Source: Isochrysis galbana | Taxonomy: Eukaryota > Haptophyta > Isochrysidales > Isochrysidaceae | Length of the DNA: 64,000 nt | Direction: 5' to 3' | Assembly (NCBI GenBank): GCA_018136815.1 | Contig: CM030934.1 | Span: 3,053,070-3,117,069, forward strand | Shown here: positions 55,865-64,000 of the stretch, piece by piece | Layout: every line of letters starts with the position of its first letter | Numbering within the stretch: position 1 is the stretch's first letter | Position numbers and translations under genes: made by a program | Notes under the pieces: model-generated | What the model was told of the DNA's origin: nothing | The model's database searches: none | What the model saw: only the letters and a program-made list of their open reading frames with translations

Positions 55865-56740
55865 ATGAAGCGCCGCACCAACTCCGAGAACGAGCTCAAA
55901 GCCCTGGTGGAGCGCTACGCCATCGCCCTCTCCCTGTACCAACGCTGGGAGACTTGCGGTGTCAACACTGTCACCGAAATGAGATCTTCCCTCGCTAAAA
56001 TGGCCAAGGATGCGAAAACTTGCGGAGCACACCCTGGCGGGCGATCGGCAGACCCGACGCAGCAGCAGCTCGATTGGCTCCGCGAGCAACTCGAGATGCG
56101 CGTGATCGGCCTCGGGTTTGTGCACTTCAAGCTTCAATGGTCGTCAAGCAGCGATGCGACCGTCGGCACGGTGGCGAGCCTATCGGAGATGCTGAAGGAG
56201 ATGCTCACCGAAGAAAATCAGCGCCGGCGCACCGGCAATCTCCCGAGGAGGGCGGCGGTGCCCGTGATGAAGCGCAAGACTTTCAAAGAGTTGGGCACGC
56301 CAACGGTGCAAGCTGCGAGTACGTCGATGACAACCAAAGATCTCGATCCCGAGCAGGTTCTGAAGTTGGCTGAGCGTAAACGCGAGGAGCTAGAGATCGA
56401 GGGCGAACTCGATATTACCAGCGACCGGCAACCTGCTAAGCCGCCCAAGCTGAACGACGAGTTTGTCGGGGCGGAGATCGAGATCAATTGGCGTTACTGG
56501 ACTTTGGACGAGAAGACGGGGAAGCGGAAGGCGATGCTCATTTGGTGCGCGGGTGAGGTCGTGCAGATCGCCAACGGCACCTCAGATAAAGAGAGCCCGC
56601 GTTGCCAGAAGATCCTACAAGCAGGAGCGGTGCGCATCCGTTGGCCAGCCGATGCGGACTTCGAAGAGGAAGAAACGTTTTCGTGGTCTGTCTTGACGGA
56701 GGGTAATTGGAACCGCAATAAGCACATGGGGTGGCGGTGA
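55865..56740 (+). CDS. element-borne protein segment, unknown family (second)
   Basis: Open segment of 291 codons from ATG 55865. The N-terminal half is helical (NSENELKALVERYAIALSLY, QQQLDWLREQLEMRVIGLGF). The C-terminal third has the look of a small Tudor/SH3-like beta barrel: INWRYWTLDEKTGKRKAML, WCAGEVVQIANGT, GAVRIRWPADADFEEEETFS, ending WNRNKHMGWR. Such a barrel would suit chromatin or protein binding, which is speculative. No reverse transcriptase, integrase or transposase signature was found. Confidence 0.5.
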   Translation: MKRRTNSENELKALVERYAIALSLYQRWETCGVNTVTEMRSSLAKMAKDAKTCGAHPGGRSADPTQQQLDWLREQLEMRVIGLGFVHFKLQWSSSSDATVGTVASLSEMLKEMLTEENQRRRTGNLPRRAAVPVMKRKTFKELGTPTVQAASTSMTTKDLDPEQVLKLAERKREELEIEGELDITSDRQPAKPPKLNDEFVGAEIEINWRYWTLDEKTGKRKAMLIWCAGEVVQIANGTSDKESPRCQKILQAGAVRIRWPADADFEEEETFSWSVLTEGNWNRNKHMGWR

Positions 56741-57142
56741 GGGGTGTCGTGATAGTACCGGGCTAGTCGGAGTAGTGGTACTAACGCTCAGTTGTTTTAT
56801 TAAGCGACATCGAGCGAGCGGCGAGCGGCGAGATGCGAGATGCGAGGGCGAGCGAGGGGAGGGCTGTGATGGCAGGGGCTGGCGAGGAGAGGAGGGATTG
56901 TAGGGTATGAGTGATAGGCGAGAGCGAGACGACGGGAGCGAGAGCGACGGATGACGACTGACGACAGGACGACGGACACGGACACCCAGGAAATACTCCG
57001 ACTCTCGCCCCACGACTTTTCTCACGTATCTCGACTCAAATCAGCTACCCAAACACTCCGATCAGACAGCGACGGACGCCGACGCCGATCAAAGGGCGAT
57101 CCGTCGGCGATCTCGTCTAGAACGGGAATACTAGAACTAAGC

Positions 57143-57283
57143 AGTTTATACTTTTAGTTGACCCATGGGGGGGCACGAGCCCCCCCTCTCTCCACTCCTC
57201 CCCTGCCATGGGGGAGGAACCACCCATCCTCCTGGCATGCCTGATGGCTTGCCAGGAGGCTGCTCAGTCATATTTATTATTAA
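57143..57283 (+). mobile_element. very short retroposon copy (head joined to tail)
   Basis: Head TTTATACTTTTAGTTGACCC with the GGGGGGGCACGAGCCCCCC block (as at 9400, minus) is joined after about 115 bp directly to GCTCAGTCATATTTATTATT, the family's 3' signature. It shows that heads and tails of these repeats belong together. Confidence 0.6.
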
Positions 57284-57919
57284 GCTCAAGTTCGAAGATC
57301 GAATGTTTGAATTTGAGAGAAGCCTCTATTCTTGGTTGATTCTTGGGGTTCCTTCCTCGACTCCCTCGCTTCGTTGTCGTTGTTCGTTCGGATTGTGAGC
57401 TACCGTGCGTTCGGAGTGTGGAGTGTGGAGTGTGTTCGTGTACCGAAACGTTCTCATTAGGAATTTGCGCCCCGAGTGAGCAGACATGTCTTCAAACTGC
57501 CCGGCGTCGTGTTTTGCTGAGTTTGGGCTCTCCGAGATATTGTATTTAGGGATGTTTTGCCGTTTTGGGCCAATTTGGGGTTACCCTTCACGCTTCGTTG
57601 TGGGGGCTCCGGGGGGGGGGGGGGGGGGGGATGGGTATGGGTATGGGTATGGCCATGTGCCACGTCAAGGCCTTGGCGGTCATGCATGCTCGTAGGTGCG
57701 AGCCGTCCGTGTAAGCGTGTAGCTTTTGAAGAAGTAGGATGTCTACCTTAGCCTTCCTTGTTCCTTGCCTGGGTCCTGGGTAGGGACTGAAGCTGAGGCC
57801 CCGTTTCTGGTGCCGTTTATGTTGTAAGAGTAGGAGACGATGGTCGATAGTATCGATCGATAGTGATGGTGATTGATGGCTGGCCTTCCCAGTTCAGTTT
57901 ACTTTCTATTAGAAACAGA
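57284..57919. other. intergenic, includes a repeat copy
   Basis: 57520-57620 matches 485-625. GGGTATGGGTAT units occur near 57632-57650. No gene is supported. Confidence 0.45.
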
Positions 57920-57924
57920 AATAT

Positions 57925-57991
57925 GAGACGGAGAAAGGGGGGGAGGGGGAGAAAGGGGGAGAAGGGGGGGAGGGGGGGGGGGGGGCGGGGA

Positions 57992-58024
<33 letters not shown>
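57925..58024. repeat. GA/G-rich tract before CTNNBL1
   Basis: GGGGGA units then a (GA)n run ending about 25 bp before the ATG at 58049. Confidence 0.8.
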
Positions 58025-58027
<3 letters not shown>

Positions 58028-58048
58028 CGCGGGAGAGCGTCGGCCGCG

Positions 58049-61000
58049 ATGGAGGCGCTGCGTGAGCTCGAGGCGCTCCAGCAGCCCACAATACCAGCGG
58101 AGGAGACGGAGCCGCGCAAGCGGGCGCGGGTCGAGACACCTGCACAGCCCGCACTCCGGCCCGAAGAGCTCCTCGCACAGGCCGAGCGAGAGCTGGAGCA
58201 GTCTCAGGCAAGCTAGCAGTGCCTTCGGCTCTCCCTCCCCGCCTCCTCTCTCTCGCTCTCCCTCACCGTTTCTCTCTCCCTCCCTTTCTCTCCCTCACCC
58301 TCTACCCTATGCCTCTGCCTCTTCCTTGCTCTCTCTCCCTCCCCCTCTCCCTCCCGCTCTCCCTCCCCCTCTCCCTCCCCCTCTCTCGCTCTCGCTCTCG
58401 CTCTCGCTCTCCCCCCTCGCCCCTTCTCTGATCCAGAGCAGGGCACAGCCGCGCCTGCACGCACAGCCGGTTCCCCTGACGCACCAAATGCGCCGGAGCC
58501 GGGCCCAACCCCCCCCCCCCCCCCCCCCGCCCGGGTCCCCGTCCTCGTGCAGGTAGAGGTGGCGGCAGTCGATGAGAATGAGATGAAGTCGATGGTCTTG
58601 GCGGTCGAGAAGCGGATCAACGAGAATATGACGCTGCGCATGAAGTATCCAGATAGCCCCGACAAGTTCATGGAGTCGGAACTCGAGCTCTTCTCCAACC
58701 TGAAGCGCCTACGGGCCCTGGCTACCGTGCCAGAGCTCTACCCTACCTTTGTTAAGACGAAGTGTGTTCCATCATTGCTCTCGCTCCTCTCGCACGAGAA
58801 CTCAGACATCTCGATCGAAGTGGTAGACCTACTTCATGAGCTTACCGATGCCACTGGCGCTGAAACTGAAGATCTCACCGTTTTGGTGTGCCGCGCGATA
58901 GCCGCCGAGGCACCTGCCGCACCATCTATGTGCAATCAGCCTTGTGCATGTGCAATATGCTTCAACTTGCGGATCCCCATCTTCCAAGACAAATCCTCTA
59001 GCGAAGACGTCAACGCGTCCTCCGTAACGCGCCCCTCTTGCGGACCAGGTGGATGCATTTCTTGAGTACGATGCGCCTGTCGCACTCGTAGAACATATGA
59101 AATGTCTCGACGAGGCCAACGAGGACGAAGCGGCTGCCATCCACTCTACATTAGCCTTCTTTGAGTCCATCCTCGACGTGCAGGCCTCCGCCACTGTAGA
59201 TGTCGCCAAGTGCGGGCCTCAAAGCGCAAGCACTTTTTTATGAGATGCGCCCAATCCTTTCGCTTCGGGACAAACGAGACGCCTCCCCGAAGCACTTCAC
59301 CGTCCACCCCATTGCAAGATGGATGGGGTAACAGTCAAAGAGAGGGTAAAACTTTACTCCGTCCATGTGTGACCCTGCCGCAGGGCTTCGGGCTTCATGG
59401 CTTGGTTGCTGCATCGGATAAAAGTGCGGCCTTTCCACGCCAACAAGCTTTATGCGACTGAGCTCCTGGCGGTGCTTCTGCAACAGAATCCTCCAAACCA
59501 GGTCATAGTCCCACAGCATGCGGCGCGCAGCGTGGTTTTTTTATACATCCGGTAGCTGTGCGTGGATCTAAAGTCTGCTAAGCATGATTACCAATGCACA
59601 CCAGTGGAAAAGCGCCTTGCCGAAGAAACGTCGGTGCACTCCTCTGCCGTCCATCAAGCGCCTACACGTCCGACGCTTGGAAAGACAGTTCACTCCACGC
59701 GCTCAACCCCCTCTCACAACGTGTCGTCCAGATATTGCTGGGTGAGCTTGATGGAATCCTCGCATTGCTCACGGCCGCGTCTCACTACAAGCGCAAGGAT
59801 CCACAGGTGCGATGGCGGCCTGGGGATTCGAGCAGCGTTAACAACTAGGTAGGCGCGAGCTCTCTTTCACGAAGTCGCACTTGCACTCGGCCCCTCTTCA
59901 TTGCAGGGATTGGAAGAGGCGGAGCTCATCGAAAATGTCTTCGACTGTCTAGTGGCGGCTCTCTCTGAGCCAGACAATCAGACGCTATTTCTAAAGGCCG
60001 AGGGTGTAGAACTGATGGTCCTTACCATCAAGGTGAGTGTTTGCTGGTGGGCAGCAACGTATGCCACTTTATGCACCATGTCACTATGCTCGACGCACGG
60101 GCCAAGGGTTCCGTCATTCAAGATCCGCTCGTTCCGTCGTAGGAACGCCGCTACGCCGCGCACGGCGCCCTTCGCGCCCTTGACGCCTCTCTTTCGAGGA
60201 ACGGTGCTAACTGTGAAAGATTCGTCGATATTCGTGGCTTCAAGACGCTCTTTCCGATGGTAATGTCGTCCCCACCTTCCCCTCCTCCCATCCCCCATCC
60301 GACTGCATAAATGCTCGTTATCGTGCGTCAAGCGTCCGCATTTGTCGAGCGCGTCTTTACCTGGCTGGCGATGATTAAATATGATCAGACTGGCCCGTTT
60401 ACCTCGTAACCGGGGCGCCCGAACGTGGCAAGCGCTTGCAACGCCGGGTAGAAGCTGCTCAACTCGCGATCTTTGAGCCCGTTTTGGCCTGGTGCAGGTC
60501 GGAGCTTCCGCGCCACCACTCCCACCCTTCGCCAAGGCAGAAAAGCGGGCCGCGCAACAGACCTATGATGAAAAGTGGGCATCCATTCTCTGCACATTAT
60601 TGCAACAGCTTACAGGTATGCACAGACCCCTCCGCAGCTCCAGGGACGTTGAGAGATCTCATGAAGGGCTCTTGTAGGCGATATCATGTTGTGCTAGTCA
60701 AAATGGGTCCAACTTTCAAACTGAGCCCGCACTACCCACCTCCTGGCCTCAACCATCCTGCCCACTGCTTGTGTGTGAATCCCCATATGGCGGAACAGAT
60801 GAGAAGAGGCTTCGCCTCCTGGGGAAGTTCGCCGAGGATTCGTTTGGCAAGCTCGATCGGCTACTGGCTCTGCGTGCAGACTATGCATTGCGGGTTGCTA
60901 TTGCTGAATCAGCTGCACTTGCTTATGGCGGCGACCCAGGGGACGACGACGACGACGATGCCCTAGATGACAAGGTGTATCTGGCCAAGAGCGAGGCAGG

Positions 61001-61334
61001 CCTCTTCACCCTCCAGCTACTAGATGCGATCATTTGCCATCTCGCCACCTCCCAGAGCAAGTCTTTGCGCACGCACATCTTGCGCGGGCTGTACGAAGCC
61101 GGATCTTCATTGCACGATTCGTGGGCAAACGCGGAGGAAATGATGCAAACCATTTTTGCTGCGGACGAGGCCGCCGCCGCAAAGACACCCGCCACTGGTG
61201 GCACTAAAGGTGCCAATGTTGCTCAGCGGCGAGCCATGGCGTCAATGGAGGAGGGTGTCAAGGCATTGCTTGCACGATATGCCGCCGCGGCCGAGGGCAC
61301 TAGTGAAGCAGCCGAGGGCAAGTCGGATGCATAA
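58049..61334 (+). CDS. CTNNBL1: beta-catenin-like protein 1 (spliceosome-associated armadillo protein)
   Basis: Armadillo-fold protein of the PRP19/CDC5L spliceosome complex. Nine exons: 58049-58207, 58439-58885, 59049-59209, 59384-59501, 59732-59806, 59907-60032, 60143-60259, 60498-60615, 60799-61334; 618 residues (human 563), all in phase. Diagnostic stretches: YPDSPDKFMESELELFSNL, ISIEVVDLLHELTDATG, EADEAAAIHSTLAF-like AAIHSTLAFFESI, RPFHANKLYATELLAVLLQQ, LLGELDGILALLTAASHYKR, RFVDIRGFKTLFPM and EKRLRLLGKFAEDSFGKLDR. Exon 1 ends CAG|GCAAGC, so intron 1 appears to be GC-AG; exon 2 could instead begin at 58553, which only shortens a Pro-rich linker. Intron 1 is almost pure CT. The C-terminus is Ala/Glu-rich and longer than usual. 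Confidence 0.88.
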
Positions 61335-61616
61335 GGCGATCGCCTTGCCGCCACAACACTTGCGTGTCGCATATTATAATTATAAATAACCACCATAGTT
61401 TTTACATCGTCGTATGTGCGGCGCGAGCCACTTTGTAAGTTGGTGAAGTTCCCCCAGGGGACAGACGTGATCAAAGCACACCTTTTGCTATTGCCTTGCC
61501 GCGCTAGCCAGTCTGGACCCTCTCACTCAAGCGTCATGCGTTCCCTCACCCCCCACGAGCTGGAGGGCTCGGGCACTTGGATGCCCACTCAACACTCAAC
61601 TATACAGATACAGATT
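61335..61616. other. 3' flank of CTNNBL1
   Basis: TATTATAATTATAAATAA near 61368-61390 is the most AT-rich point and may lie in the 3' untranslated region. No other gene. Confidence 0.4.
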
Positions 61617-61745
61617 AAAAAAGTTCTGAAGATTCCGGGCTAACACCTACACCTATGACAGAAAAGATTCCGCTATCTACCTATCGACAATGCCCTTATC
61701 TCCTTCCCCCCGCCTCTATTCCTTCCCCCCTTCGTTCCTTTGTCT
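61617..61745 (-). mobile_element. LINE 3' tail, minus orientation
   Basis: A-run, then GTTCTGAAGATTCCGGGCTA and downstream TTCGTTCCTTTGTCTTC, matching the reverse complement of the LINE tails at 32952 and 44374. Heavily 5'-truncated. Confidence 0.65.
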
Positions 61746-61747
61746 TC

Positions 61748-62000
61748 AACCTATGGTTAAAATAGGGGGCAATGGGGGCGGAGCGCCCCCCTACACCGGG
61801 CACTTACTTCCTTATTCCGGGGGGGGCCGTCAGTCACTCTCATGCCCTGCCTCCTGGCATGGGCTGAGCACTCACCACTCTGACCCAGACTCCCAGTGGG
61901 CGCGGGTCGAGACTCGCACTCCCAGGCCCACTCGGGCCAGCACTCGTACTTACTCTTCCCCCCCTCTCTTGGTCACCAGGTAGAGGCAGACAGACAGACA
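61748..62000 (+). repeat. diverged retroposon head
   Basis: CAACCTATGGTTAAAATAGG then GGGCAATGGGGGCGGAGCGCC and a TGCCTCCTGGCATGGGCTGA block parallel the head of the element at 53685 with many changes. A (CAGA)n run at 61985-62010 marks its end. Confidence 0.5.
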
Positions 62001-62843
62001 GACAGACAGAGCCCTGTAGGGGTAGGGGGCGGTTGACGGCGCTGTGTGCTGCGCGCTCGCCCGCTCGTCGAGCTCAGCAACTTCCGGAGTCTTCCGAGAG
62101 TTGGAGGTGTGGATCGTCCCGGTCGGCGAGATTGAACGGATATCCCCGTTCGCGTGTTTCGGGTTCGGAGTGAATCTTTGCAAGAATTGCTTCGTAACAA
62201 CGAGCTCTTCCGCCCTGGTGAGTGAGTTTCTTAGCAAGTAGCAAGAGTCGGCGGGCAAGGGCAAGCAGCAATCATGTCTCCATGTCCGGCGTTTCCCCAC
62301 TACTTTGGACTTTGGCGTTCAGACCGCGTTTTGCGTCCATGCTAGCCGGCCCCGGAGGGTTTCTCATTTGGTTCCCCCTGGCCTATGCCAGCCCGTCAAT
62401 CTCCGCTTGGGCGCGAAGCGCGAAGGCGCGATTCTTCCGTTTTCTCCGCCGTATGCGCTCGGCGGCGTATAGGTCCGGCGCTCTATCGACTACTCCGATA
62501 TTTTGATCTCGTATGGGATACAACAATAGTCAAGAAGAACGAGAGCGACGCCGGACTAATAATTTTGAGTAGGCCCACCCATCATTTTGCACCTATACAA
62601 GCGTTACAAGTTGATCATCGAAGGACCCCGAGCCCTATGGGCTATGGAGGACACGCAGACGTTTCCTACCAACAAACAGCACATGCTTCGACTAACGCCA
62701 CCACCAACCCCTCACCCCGCGCCTCACAAGGGCGCACACGTCCGAGTGCAATCAAGCTGCAAGTCCTAAGAGGAGACAGCACTGCACATGCTCCCATCGA
62801 CCGCGTCGAGGCACGCCACAAAAACGTTTTACCTCCGCGAAGC
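62001..62843. other. intergenic before the second gap
   Basis: Open frames here have no recognisable domain. Nothing is supported. Confidence 0.35.
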
Positions 62844-62943
62844 NNNNNNNNNNNNNNNNNNNNNNNNNNNNNNNNNNNNNNNNNNNNNNNNNNNNNNNNN
62901 NNNNNNNNNNNNNNNNNNNNNNNNNNNNNNNNNNNNNNNNNNN
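62844..62943. other. assembly gap of 100 N
   Basis: 100 unknown bases next to a multi-copy retroposon head, so the gap is probably repeat-caused. Confidence 0.98.
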
Positions 62944-63105
62944 GGGGTCTGGGTCAGATTGTTGGGTGCCCAGCCCCTACTAGAAGGCGCCAGGGGCTGG
63001 TGTTGGTTGTGCGGGCCCACAAAGGAGGGTGTCCGCGATGGAGTGAGGGGGGCGCGAGCGCGAGGCCCCCATTGACCCCCACGTATAAAAGTAGGTTGAC
63101 AGCTC
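62944..63105 (-). repeat. retroposon head, minus orientation
   Basis: On the minus strand from about 63100: CAACCTACTTTTATACGTGG, GGGTCAATGGGGGCCTCGCG and onward, closely matching 33014 and 53685. It runs into the gap. Confidence 0.7.
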
Positions 63106-64000
63106 AGCTCATGCTAGGAGGCAAAGTCTGAGGTTGACCTACGGGCCCTCCGGAGGGGCGAGATGGAGCCCGAGGGGGGGAGGGCACGAGGCGCCTGCCC
63201 CCCAGGTGAACTAAGTATGAGCTTATGCTAGTTGAGATGTTGAGATATGGCGTCAGGTTAGAGTGGGTAGTTGAGCGTAGCGCAAGCACGCTGCTTCATG
63301 TCGTGCTCCTAGCAGGACTTTCAAGATTTTTTGTAGTACATCGTATAGAGGCCGGACGAACAAATCTTTAGATGTTTTTTTTGAGATGGACGAACAAAAG
63401 CGCCACAAGTTGCACGTTACCATTCGAATGCGAGCTACTCCGGGCGGGCGGAGAAAGACGACAGCTTACAGTACTAAAAGAGACGATGACACGGGCTTTA
63501 ATTTAATGACTTGCAACAATCATCGAAACGGCAATGCGAGCTTTGCATGAGGCGGATCTTGCCATGATGTCGATGCGCTCCCGTAGCATGAACATCATTT
63601 ATGACTGCTCTTTGGCACTCATGACGCGCAATCTCCTAGACTAGGGTACGCTTCCGTAGAGAAGATGTACTCGAGGTCATCAACACAAGGGCCTAGACGC
63701 GATTGAAGCAAGAGCCTAGGCGTCGTACTGGTCAGATGTCATCGCCTTGGCCGGCCTCGGAATATGCAATTCGATCTGTTGGCTCGGTGCGCTTGCGCGG
63801 CATGGCGGGCAACGGCAGCCGAGCATCTTGCCCTCGCGGTAAAATTGGCCCATGTGCGGCCTAGAAGTCATCTACTCGATTGTGGACGGGTATAACACGC
63901 GTCCCTCCTCAAATGTTCCGAATTTTGGGTCGGTCGGGTTGACTTGGCCAAACGCGGGGTCATCCGGTGGCAAGCCCATCGCTGCGCGATATTCCACCTC
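63106..64000. other. intergenic end of window
   Basis: A second diverged repeat head near 63150-63225 (minus) and a degenerate LINE-tail-like AAATCTTTAGATG plus T-run at 63353-63381. No coding frame could be supported. Confidence 0.4.

Larger units (their letters stand above)
53669..56817 (+). mobile_element. inner retroposon-like element with 15-16 bp duplication
   Basis: AAGCGACATCGAGCGA stands at 53669-53684 and 56802-56817; the empty site at about 9684 has it once (as the inverse). The body (about 53685-56801) starts CAACCTACTTTTATAAG and ends with a TAGTACC...GGTACTA hairpin, GCTCAGTTG and a TTTTATTA tail. It shares its 5' 550 bp and 54897-55215 with the short copy at 33014-33952 but adds about 1.5 kb of coding-like DNA and itself contains a LINE at 54232-54896. 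Confidence 0.8.
53358..57000 (-). mobile_element. outer retroposon-like element carrying a nested insertion
   Basis: On the minus strand, 57000-56802 and 53684-53358 together match the uninterrupted copy at 9500-10165: a CTCATACCCTACAATCCC block, CGCTCGCTCGATGTCGCT at the break, then a CTCCTCATTGCCCTC block, then the 3' hairpin GGCTAGTGGCAGTAGCGGCA, CTCAG and a TTTTATTA tail at 53358. The interruption holds the element at 53685-56801. Confidence 0.75.

Overview
This is a 64 kb stretch of nuclear DNA from a GC-rich unicellular eukaryote. The best fit is a photosynthetic, flagellated protist with a complex plastid, such as a haptophyte or a relative; I cannot name a species. Three things point this way: spliceosomal introns (GT-AG, plus one probable GC-AG), a glycerol-3-phosphate dehydrogenase with a signal-peptide-led N-terminus of the type used for secondary plastids, and a dynein-arm assembly factor that implies a motile flagellum. 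Very long GA/CT runs and dense nested retroelements fill the rest. Two 100-base assembly gaps lie at 37744-37843 and 62844-62943.

Gene layout: an FAD fumarate reductase (minus, 1790-4153) lies head to head with a lipase maturation factor (plus, 5003-8272). They are followed by an RNA 5'-triphosphatase/DUSP11-like phosphatase (11343-12157) and a secreted-looking orphan (15783-16772). The longest gene (18847-28794) has nine exons and encodes about 2772 residues. The second half has a GAF-domain protein (34449-37142), a TPR-RCC1-filamin-coiled-coil protein (39159-43250), plastid-type GpsA (minus, 45360-47203), DNAAF6/PIH1D3 (52396-53016) and CTNNBL1 (58049-61334). I worked out exon junctions by hand from splice motifs and reading frame. 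In every spliced gene the exon lengths add up to a whole number of codons.

The most striking item is the long gene. Eight short exons encode a protein arginine methyltransferase (PRMT) domain with both active-site glutamates. They splice in phase into one 6.66 kb exon that opens with an MLL-like CXXC zinc finger and continues through about nine Myb/SANT-like modules, an AP2-like segment and a SAP-like segment. This would be a single-chain CpG-reading, arginine-methylating chromatin factor.

Intergenic DNA is mostly retroposed. One LINE family ends in a sense-strand T-run after a conserved 3' tail; one copy has a perfect 17-bp target-site duplication (TSD). A second retroposon-like family has 14-17 bp TSDs, a 3' hairpin and an ATT-rich tail. 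Nested insertions are visible at 53.4-57.0 kb (three levels) and 29.0-33.0 kb (two levels). LTR-retrotransposon fossils and a hAT transposase fragment are also present. Almost every gene start lies just downstream of a GA/CT tract, which probably marks the promoters or 5' leaders. No rRNA, tRNA or CRISPR array was recognised.
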